Below are positions 23,735 through 29,718 of a stretch of 29,718 bases of DNA, in pieces. The number at the start of each line of letters is the position of its first letter. Position 1 is the first letter of the stretch. The position numbers and the translations under genes were made by a program. The notes beneath the pieces were generated by a model, which searched no databases, was not told where the DNA came from, and saw only the letters and a program-made list of their open reading frames with translations. The stretch comes from an uncultured Collinsella sp. (GTDB lineage: Bacteria; Actinomycetota; Coriobacteriia; Coriobacteriales; Coriobacteriaceae): NCBI GenBank assembly GCA_900757235.1, contig CAAENB010000057.1:1-29718 (forward strand), given 5' to 3'.

Positions 23735-23932
23735 CGTTTCGGGACTCTCGGACGGCGACAACTGGGGCATACATATAAGTAAGGAGCCCCATGTTGTGGC
23801 AACGCCCGCCACGGCGCCGGACAAAGAACGGAGGAATCACCGCACAGCATACAAAGCCATCATGTGCGCGCGCAAGCGCCGACCGGCGATCCGCGACACA
23901 CGATGCCTCTAACAGACAAGGAGGACGCCACC

Positions 23933-24538
23933 ATGAAGAAAAAGACCCTATCAATCCTTTCCCTTTGCATCGCCCTCTTTGCCGCGCTTGCCCTTGTCGG
24001 CTGCGGCGGGAGCGCATCGGGCGGGGGCGGCAGCGCCGCCAAGAGCGAGAGCAAGGAAAAAGCTCCCGTCGCCAAGAAGACTGACTTCATTTGGTTTAAG
24101 GTCGAGATGCCCGAGGGCGTTGACGTAAGCGGCTCCGCTGGCAAGAATGCCGACAGGGTCCAGCTCACCTTCCCCGAAGACGAGAACGCCTCGGCCGATC
24201 GTTTTATCCCCGTTTGGAAAAAAGCGCTGACTGCCGAGGAATCCCACGCCGACCAGGCGGAAAAGAAGGGGGATACGTTCCAGTGGAAGGATGGCGGATC
24301 CGTCAAGTATAACGGCAGGACGTGGCTCGTCGGAACGTACGAGGACAACAGTGGCATCTCAACACTCCTCTTTACCGACGTTGAACCGGGAAGCGTCTAC
24401 GTCCTTATCTCAAACTTCGAACTGCACAAGAAAGAAGCCGAGGCACTCCTCAACTCCATCGAGTTCCCCGATGACATGGCAAAGGCAGTTTCCGAGGCAC
24501 GCGAAGTCGAGATTTCGAGCATCGAGATCAAACATTAG
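23933..24538 (+). CDS. Lipoprotein of unknown function (copy 1)
   Basis: The 201-residue product begins MKKKTLS and has a hydrophobic signal helix ending in the lipobox LVGC, so Cys24 would be lipid-modified and the protein held on the outer face of the membrane. A Gly/Ser-rich linker follows, then a folded domain starting TDFIWFKVEMPEGVDV and carrying KYNGRTWLVGTY, GSVYVLISNFELHKKEAE and a closing VEISSIEIKH. I do not recognise the domain. Lipoprotein 2, immediately downstream, is a paralogue with the same block order. AAGGAGG eight bases before the ATG at 23933 decides the start, against an upstream in-frame codon. Confidence 0.88.
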   Translation: MKKKTLSILSLCIALFAALALVGCGGSASGGGGSAAKSESKEKAPVAKKTDFIWFKVEMPEGVDVSGSAGKNADRVQLTFPEDENASADRFIPVWKKALTAEESHADQAEKKGDTFQWKDGGSVKYNGRTWLVGTYEDNSGISTLLFTDVEPGSVYVLISNFELHKKEAEALLNSIEFPDDMAKAVSEAREVEISSIEIKH

Positions 24539-24592
24539 GGGCTCGCACGCAGCATCGCATGCGCAGTCATTACATGATCGGACGCCCAGCCG

Positions 24593-24630
24593 GGGGAGGA
24601 TCGGATCGGCCGGTCCTCCCCTACTTATAT
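24593..24630 (+). terminator. Terminator-like hairpin after lipoprotein 1
   Basis: GGGGAGGA (24593-24600) pairs with TCCTCCCC (24614-24621), and the inner CGG/CCG continue the stem. The following TACTTATAT is only weakly T-rich. Confidence 0.5.
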
Positions 24631-24673
24631 CGCGACATATTGCCATTTTTCGGAACAAATCCGGCCCCAAGAA

Positions 24674-24689
24674 TGGGACATGTGGCCCA
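24674..24689. promoter_or_regulatory. Operator-like dyad B (upstream of lipoprotein 2)
   Basis: TGGGACATGTGGCCCA is 90 bases before the lipoprotein 2 start. It matches dyad A outside the two central bases, including the same off-centre mismatch. The shared site suggests a common regulator or a shared small repeat. Confidence 0.5.
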
Positions 24690-24763
24690 CCCGAACGAGC
24701 CGCTCGCGCGTACAGTAAAGGCAGGTAATCCATGGGCGGTTACAGACCGAGGAGGACACGACC

Positions 24764-25356
24764 ATGAAAAAGAAGGCCTTTGCGATTCTCACCCTCTGCA
24801 TCAGTCTCTTTGCCGCAGTTGCCCTGGTGGGCTGCGGTGGCAGCGGCGGCGCTACCGGAAGCGGCGGTGGCGGCGGAGCAGAAAAGCCAGCCGTGGATAT
24901 GAGGACCGACTTCATCTGGTTTAAGGTCGAGATGCCCGAGGGCGTCGAAATCACGGACGTCGCAGGCGACACGGCCGATAGGGCCCAGTTTAAGTTCACC
25001 GAGAGCGAGCACGCCAGCGACCGCTTCATCCCGTCTTCGACTCTGACAAGAACGCTGACGAGCTGTTCGACTACGAGGCCAAATGGAAGGCCAACTTTGA
25101 GTGGACCGAGAATGATCCCGTCAAGTACAACGGCAAGACCTGGCGCAACGCTTCCTATACACACTCGGGCGGCGTGACGGCTGAGTACTTCACCGAAGCA
25201 GGCGGCGGCAGCGTATACGTGAGCATCGACAACGTCGAGGAGCACAAGGACGCCGTCGAGACCATGATGAAGTCTCTGGAATTTGCCGACGACATCGCCG
25301 AAGCCAAGACCGAGGCCATGGACGTCAAGCTCGACGATATCGAGATCAAGCGCTAA
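24764..25356 (+). pseudogene. Lipoprotein copy 2, frameshifted by a one-base deletion
   Basis: The start matches copy 1: GAGGAGG eight bases before the ATG, MKKKAF, a signal helix and the lipobox LVGCGG, then TDFIWFKVEMPEGVEI. After SDRFIP the frame is lost. Copy 1 reads ATCCCCGTT (I-P-V) here, but this copy reads ATCCCGTC at 25028-25035, so one C is missing. In the +1-shifted frame the rest is intact: VFDSDKNADELFDYEAKW, VKYNGKTWRN, GSVYVSIDNVEEHKDAVE and a closing VKLDDIEIKR at the TAA. As read, the frame would continue with unrelated residues to a stop at 25175-25177. It may be a true recent pseudogene, a slippage site or a sequencing error. Confidence 0.88.
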
Positions 25357-25428
25357 GCAACTGGCGAGCGCAGCGGGAAACACGGGCGCAGTGCAAACAA
25401 GCGACGGTGCCCCAGCGTTTCGTACTAA

Positions 25429-25460
25429 GGGAGGGCCGGTAAACCGACCCTCCCTTTCTT
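25429..25460 (+). terminator. Rho-independent terminator after lipoprotein 2
   Basis: GGGAGGG (25429-25435) and CCCTCCC (25448-25454) form the stem, extended inward by GG/CC pairs with one mismatch, and TTTCTT follows. Similar in design to the hairpin after lipoprotein 1. Confidence 0.85.
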
Positions 25461-25613
25461 ATGCCGGCACCTGACGAACGCGAGGATGCCGGACGCCGGA
25501 ACCACCCCAAATGTGGCAACGGTACGAAAACGGCAAGCACCCAAACACGTCCGCCCGCCGATTTATAGCGCCGCGCACACAATTTAAGCCGACACCTTTA
25601 AACATCCGGGCAG

Positions 25614-25619
25614 TATAGT
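25614..25619 (+). promoter_or_regulatory. Possible -10 box of the phospholipase gene
   Basis: TATAGT lies 43 bases before the start codon. The nearest -35-like sequence (CCGACA) is spaced 19 bases away, so support is weak. Confidence 0.3.
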
Positions 25620-25662
25620 GACCAAAATGAGCGCATTACCGCACCCTGCGAATGGAGGAGTT

Positions 25663-28161
25663 ATGACCGAACACCACGCCATCAGTCGTCGAGCGTTTAC
25701 GCTGGGCCTAGGACTTGCGGCGTTGTCGCCGCTTGCAAGCCTGCCCGAAACCGCGGGATTGGGCCTTCCCATGCGCGCGGCATTTGCAGAAGACACGCCC
25801 ACACCGGCGGCCACCCTCGACAAGTTCGTCATTCGCCTTCGCCCCGCGGGCTATTTTCGCACCGCGAGCGTCAACCAAGACGGCAACGTTCGCGGCAACG
25901 TCTGCCACCTGTTTAACGACGGCACGTCCAGCAAGCTCATCCTTGAGAACGTAACGACCAAGAATGACGATACAAACTGGTATGCTATCCGCACCTTGCT
26001 CAATTTCGAAGAGCATAAAAAGACGGGCTACAGCATTTGGTCGGTCGACGACGACTCTGACAAAGATGGAAAGGTCATCCACGTATGGGGCGGCGAGTAT
26101 GACAACAAGCCCAGCCGCGCTTTTGCGTTCGAGCGTCAATCAAACGGAACCTATATCATCCGAGACCGCACGGTCGAGAAAGAAACCGAGAAAAAAGACA
26201 TTAAGTACCTGGCAATAGAATCGAACGGCGAAGACCAGGACAACAATAAGATCTGCCATAAGAGTAAGAGCATTCCGTGGGAGCTCGAACTTATCGGTTA
26301 CGACATGAAAAAGAACGATGCCACGGTTAGCAGCCTAGACTGGATCACGTACAGCAGCTACGTCGATGGGCCATGTTGGATGAAATACGTCGACGACAAC
26401 AAGTTCCTCGACGAGCTGAGCATCCCGGGTACGCACGATTCGGGCACCTGCAGCGTGGACAACGACACTGAGCCCCAATCCTCGCAAGTAAAATGCCAGC
26501 AGGATTACATTCCCACGCAGTTGCTCGAAGGCATTCGCTATTTTGATATCCGGCTCGGAAAGGGCGACGACCCCGGTATCGACCACGGGGATTACTACCT
26601 GCTCAAAAAAGACGCGTACTTTATGCATCTTTCCGATGTCATAGGCTACTTCAAAACGTTTTTGAACGAAAACCCGACAGAAGCGCTCATCATGCTTGTA
26701 TCACGAGGCAACGACGAGGCTACCGACGAAAGTGTTACGACGGCTTTCGCCAAGGTTTTGGACGACAACCCCAAACTGTTCTATACGTCGAGCCGAATCC
26801 CCGCGCTACACGAGGTGCGCGGAAAGATCGTTCTGCTGCGTCGATTTAGGCTCGCCGGCAACAGTGTAAGCGGCCACACGTGGGGCCTCGACCTTACCGA
26901 ATGGGATGACAAGATCAAGGCTCACTCCGACAGCGCCACTATGTGTCTCGTCCAAGACGCGCGGGGCTTTGAAGCCGCGGGAGAAACAGGCGACAAAGAG
27001 CCCTATTGCACCAAGGTATACGCCCAGGACAAGTACAAACTCACGGGAACCGACAAGCTCAGCTGGGTCGATAATGCGCTGAAGGAAACGACCGGGCGCA
27101 CGCGCAACGAGGTAGATGTCGAGGACGATAACGGGGCCAAGGAGCAAGTCCTGGAGCGCTGCTGGTCTATCAACTACACCAGCTGCACGGGCTTGTCGCA
27201 CGGAGGCAATCCTTTTACCTCGGCACGAGTAGTCAACGAGCATCTGTATAAGAGCCCGTACATCAACCCCAGCGGCACCGAGGATACAAAGTCAGATTAC
27301 CTCAAGCACATTGGCATCATCGCATCCGACTTTGTTGATGCGGCGCTGGCCCGGAGCATCTACCAGCGCAATTACGATACGGAGCACAAGCAGACGGCTT
27401 CGTACTATCTCCCGTACTATCTCCCGACCCGCATGCGCATGACGTACGGCGACTCGCTGAGCGATGCCTCATTCCAGGATGGCAAGACCGTTGGCGAGGG
27501 TCATTTCCGCCTTGCTGACAGCAGCAACGCGCTCAACGCGACAGCTTCGGGCCATGCGTTTGCCATTGAATACGTGGATGTCGACGCCCTGGGCAACGAG
27601 ACCGTTACGGGGCTGCAGGGCTCTGTGCCCATCGATATCGATCCACGCGCGCTGACGCCCCATTTTGAGGGACTCGAAGGCCTTAAGGCCGGCGAAGACG
27701 TGCGCGCCAAGATTGCGGCATCACTCGAGGGCAAGCTCGAAACCGATGCCTGCACGGCCCAGCTCGAGTTTGTGCACGACGCGGACGGCGCTCCGGGCAC
27801 GGCAATGGCCGAGGGCGAAACATTTGCCGCAGGAACGTACTGGGTGCGCGTGAACGGTCTCTTGGGCGACGCGGCGCAGAACTACACGCTCGCCAGCGAC
27901 GGAGCCGCAAGCTTTACCGTAGCGGCCTCGGGCAGTGCGGGCGGCAACGGCAGCGGCACGGGTTCCAACGCAGGCAGCGCCGACAAGAACGGCAAGGGCA
28001 ACAAGAGAGACCAGGGCAAGAGCTCGGGCGGAAAGCTCGCCAACACGGGCGACGGTTCTGGCGTTGCCGCCGGGCTCGCTGCCGCCGCCGTAGCGACGAC
28101 GGTCGCCGGCGCAGCAATGCTTGCCAGTGACCACGACAATACCGAGGACGTTAACGAATAG
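25663..28161 (+). CDS. Secreted PI-specific phospholipase C-like protein with Tat signal and LANTG sorting motif
   Basis: The 832-residue protein opens with ISRRAFTLGLGLAALSPL, a twin-arginine export signal. A beta-rich, ricin-like region at about 52-213 may bind carbohydrate. The PI-PLC catalytic domain follows: SIPGTHDSGT (253-262) holds the first histidine (258) and Asp259, RYFDIRLG (292-299) the aspartate and Arg297, and IDHGDYYL (306-313) the second histidine. Two Ig/MBG-like segments follow (about 600-750), the first starting MTYGDSLSDASF. The C-terminus has a Gly/Ser/Asn linker, LANTG, an Ala-rich helix and an acidic tail. LAxTG is a class E sortase motif, though the acidic tail is unusual. 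GGAGG four bases before the ATG at 25663 decides the start. It probably acts on phosphoinositides or GPI-type lipids at the cell surface; substrate is inferred. Confidence 0.87.
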   Translation: MTEHHAISRRAFTLGLGLAALSPLASLPETAGLGLPMRAAFAEDTPTPAATLDKFVIRLRPAGYFRTASVNQDGNVRGNVCHLFNDGTSSKLILENVTTKNDDTNWYAIRTLLNFEEHKKTGYSIWSVDDDSDKDGKVIHVWGGEYDNKPSRAFAFERQSNGTYIIRDRTVEKETEKKDIKYLAIESNGEDQDNNKICHKSKSIPWELELIGYDMKKNDATVSSLDWITYSSYVDGPCWMKYVDDNKFLDELSIPGTHDSGTCSVDNDTEPQSSQVKCQQDYIPTQLLEGIRYFDIRLGKGDDPGIDHGDYYLLKKDAYFMHLSDVIGYFKTFLNENPTEALIMLVSRGNDEATDESVTTAFAKVLDDNPKLFYTSSRIPALHEVRGKIVLLRRFRLAGNSVSGHTWGLDLTEWDDKIKAHSDSATMCLVQDARGFEAAGETGDKEPYCTKVYAQDKYKLTGTDKLSWVDNALKETTGRTRNEVDVEDDNGAKEQVLERCWSINYTSCTGLSHGGNPFTSARVVNEHLYKSPYINPSGTEDTKSDYLKHIGIIASDFVDAALARSIYQRNYDTEHKQTASYYLPYYLPTRMRMTYGDSLSDASFQDGKTVGEGHFRLADSSNALNATASGHAFAIEYVDVDALGNETVTGLQGSVPIDIDPRALTPHFEGLEGLKAGEDVRAKIAASLEGKLETDACTAQLEFVHDADGAPGTAMAEGETFAAGTYWVRVNGLLGDAAQNYTLASDGAASFTVAASGSAGGNGSGTGSNAGSADKNGKGNKRDQGKSSGGKLANTGDGSGVAAGLAAAAVATTVAGAAMLASDHDNTEDVNE

Positions 28162-28190
28162 GCAAGCCAGTTTTTTGGGCGCATCAACTC

Positions 28191-28228
28191 AATCGGGGCG
28201 CAGAATACCGTTCTGCGCCCCGATTTTT
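28191..28228 (+). terminator. Strong rho-independent terminator after the phospholipase gene
   Basis: AATCGGGGCGCAGAA (28191-28205) and its exact reverse complement (28211-28225) form a 15-bp stem with a five-base loop and a T-rich tail. On the other strand the T-run is missing. Confidence 0.95.
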
Positions 28229-28253
28229 ACCTTGGACCGAACGCCGTTATCGG

Positions 28254-28523
28254 CTACATCACCATGTTCAGCGCGTTCACAAATTCCTGGGCCTTCGCAC
28301 GGCTACTCAGGCTAAAGACGCAAGCGGTCAACAGCCTGTTACGCAGAAAAACATCACGGCCTTTGATTCTATTGACGCCCGTGATGTCCTTAAGATAGAC
28401 AATCTCGGTGTGCTTGCCGCCGAAAGTGCCCTTCCTGAGCACCTCGATACGGTTGGGGTAGATCTTGACGTCTTTAAACCTACCCGAGCCCTTGTCCTGA
28501 AACAGCAAGGTGTTGTTGTCCAT
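28254..28523 (-). CDS. Small PH-like domain protein
   Basis: The 89-residue protein has no signal peptide or membrane helix. It alternates short beta strands (NTLLFQDKG, VKIYPNRIEVLR, TEIVYLKDITGV, TACVFSLSS) and ends in one amphipathic helix (AKAQEFVNALNMVM). That layout matches bacterial PH-like domains, as in DUF4429-type proteins. GGAG eight bases before the ATG at 28523 fixes the start; upstream in-frame ATGs overlap that site. It converges on the phospholipase gene and is divergent from the nuclease gene. Function is unknown. Confidence 0.75.
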   Translation of the reverse strand: MDNNTLLFQDKGSGRFKDVKIYPNRIEVLRKGTFGGKHTEIVYLKDITGVNRIKGRDVFLRNRLLTACVFSLSSRAKAQEFVNALNMVM

Positions 28524-28690
28524 GCATGTCACTCCCATGGGGTTCGTGAAAACTGTCTCTATTGCCAAATTTTAGTCACCGCAAGGCCTCCATGCGAAGT
28601 TGCCAGACAGCGCAGCGATTCGTGTCCGTACGAGTCTTTAAACTAAATGCAATAAAGATGCGTCCTCAAGAGGAAAGTCGGGCGATATTG

Positions 28691-29718
28691 ATGAGTGAAC
28701 TGGCAAACCGCGGGGAATCGGCAATCGTGCCAGAAGTTTTTTACAAGCAGGTTTCCTCGATTCTCAACGCCGCTCGCGACAAGGCCTATACCGCCGTTAA
28801 CTTTGCGATGGTTGAGGCATATTGGGAGATCGGCAAGAGTATTGTTGATGAACAGGGCGGAGAGGAGCGCGCCAAGTATGGCGATGCACTGATCGACGAA
28901 CTTGCCGTTAGATTGACTAAGGATTTTGGCAGAGGCTTCAACGCCAGAAGCTTAAGATACATGCGTCAGTTTTATCTTGCGTTCCCAATTCGGAACGCGC
29001 TGCGTTCCGAATTGAATTGGACACATTACCGCAGGTTATCGCGTATAACCGACCCTGATGCTCGAACATGGTACATGAACGAATGTGCCGATTCTCGCTG
29101 GAGCACGCGTCAGCTCGAGCGCCAGATCAACACCATGTTCCGCGAGCGCCTGCTTGCCAGCAAGGACAAGGAGGCCGTCACCCAGGAAATCCAAAAGAGC
29201 GCCCCGGCTCGTCGCCCCGAGGATATCATCCGCGACCCATATGTACTGGAGTTTTTAGGTTTCTCGGACGATACTGCGTTTCGCGAGAGCGATCTAGAGC
29301 AGGCGCTCATCACGCATCTTCAGAAGTTCCTGCTGGAGCTTGGCCGTGGTTTCGCTTTCGAGGCGCGCCAAAGGCGCATCACCTTTGATGGGCGCCATTT
29401 CTATATTGACCTTGTGTTTTACAACTATCTGATGCGCTGCTTCGTGCTCATCGACCTTAAGACGGACGATCTTACGCACCAGGACCTGGGCCAGATGCAA
29501 ATGTATGTGAACTACTACACGCGCGAGCTCATGAACGAAGGCGACAATCCGCCCATAGGCATCGTGCTCTGCGCGGACAAAAGCGATTCGATCGTCGAGT
29601 ACACGCTGCCCGAAGACAACGACCAAGTGTTTGCCGCCAAATACCTGCCGTATCTTCCAAGCAAGGAAGAGCTGGCGCGCGAGCTGAGTGCCGAGTACCG
29701 CGCCATCAACGAAGCGAC
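28691..29718 (+). CDS. YhcG-type DUF1016/PDDEXK nuclease (3' end missing)
   Basis: An open frame runs from the ATG at 28691 off the right edge, giving 342 residues. The DUF1016 N-terminal domain covers about 15-155, with YWEIGKSIVDEQ, GFNARSLRYMRQFY and ELNWTHYRRL. The PDDEXK-type nuclease domain covers about 178-342 and carries YIDLVFYN (Asp240) and LIDLK (Asp255, Lys257), then GQMQMYVNYY. These are the marks of YhcG-like proteins, often found in accessory regions and linked to DNA processing or defence. No clear ribosome binding site is seen; an in-frame ATG at 28658 is an alternative start. Typical family length suggests that little of the C-terminus is missing. Confidence 0.9.
   Translation, partial: MSELANRGESAIVPEVFYKQVSSILNAARDKAYTAVNFAMVEAYWEIGKSIVDEQGGEERAKYGDALIDELAVRLTKDFGRGFNARSLRYMRQFYLAFPIRNALRSELNWTHYRRLSRITDPDARTWYMNECADSRWSTRQLERQINTMFRERLLASKDKEAVTQEIQKSAPARRPEDIIRDPYVLEFLGFSDDTAFRESDLEQALITHLQKFLLELGRGFAFEARQRRITFDGRHFYIDLVFYNYLMRCFVLIDLKTDDLTHQDLGQMQMYVNYYTRELMNEGDNPPIGIVLCADKSDSIVEYTLPEDNDQVFAAKYLPYLPSKEELARELSAEYRAINEA
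28988..29016. repeat. Perfect 13-bp inverted repeat inside the YhcG-type gene
   Basis: CAATTCGGAACGC (28988-29000) and GCGTTCCGAATTG (29004-29016) are exact reverse complements around GCT. The repeat codes for residues IRNALRSEL of the DUF1016 domain, so it lies wholly within the coding frame. Confidence 0.9.

Noticed and set aside
23718..23912. 64-codon plus-strand frame ahead of lipoprotein 1
   Set aside because: It starts inside the shared dyad, has no ribosome site and shows no domain or composition signal.

Overview
The window looks like a chromosomal stretch from a high-GC, Gram-positive gut anaerobe of the Coriobacteriia, most likely Collinsella or a close relative. The reasons are the strong GC bias at third codon positions, the class III fructose-1,6-bisphosphatase, SRR-type Tat and LAxTG-type surface sorting signals, a cobalamin riboswitch ahead of giant surface proteins, and clusters of intergenic palindromes. 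The genus call is recognition and inference, not a computed match. No rRNA, tRNA, CRISPR array, prophage or transposase gene was seen.

Layout. 1-600: the 3' end of a coiled-coil, tail-anchored protein. 601-932: a gene-free cluster of five palindromic elements. 932-3366 (minus): DUF3267 putative metalloprotease, queH and queA, where the last two carry out the final steps of queuosine synthesis. 3499-6812 (plus): a methionyl-tRNA-synthetase-like protein with an altered KMSKS loop, then an RsmB/RsmF-type rRNA cytosine methyltransferase. 6837-7007 (minus): a 56-residue membrane microprotein. 7198-8289 (plus): a TIM-barrel protein of unknown function, closed by a terminator. 8370-9260 (minus): a DegV fatty-acid-binding protein. 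9581-12597 (plus): class III fbp and two GtrA-family membrane proteins.

12757-17800 (minus) is the most interesting part. A cobalamin riboswitch precedes a 1291-residue surface protein with four transcobalamin-like DUF4430 repeats, a PQQ-like beta-propeller, an InlB-type repeat and a C-terminal membrane anchor. Its stop codon abuts the start of a second, membrane-anchored DUF4430 protein, and a strong terminator closes the unit. I read this as a B12-repressed cell-surface corrinoid capture system.

17901-21712 (minus): an AarF/UbiB kinase-like protein with a phasin-like coiled-coil partner, then a C69 dipeptidase. 21794-22034: an AT-rich element with long terminal inverted repeats. 22067-23562 (minus): fchA and folD. 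This FolD lacks the lysine and glutamine needed for cyclohydrolase activity, so FchA probably supplies that step. 23933-25356 (plus): two paralogous lipoproteins, the second broken by a one-base deletion. 25663-28161 (plus): a secreted PI-PLC-like enzyme with a Tat signal and a LANTG sorting motif. 28254-28523 (minus): a small PH-like protein. 28691-end (plus): a YhcG-type PDDEXK nuclease that runs off the window.
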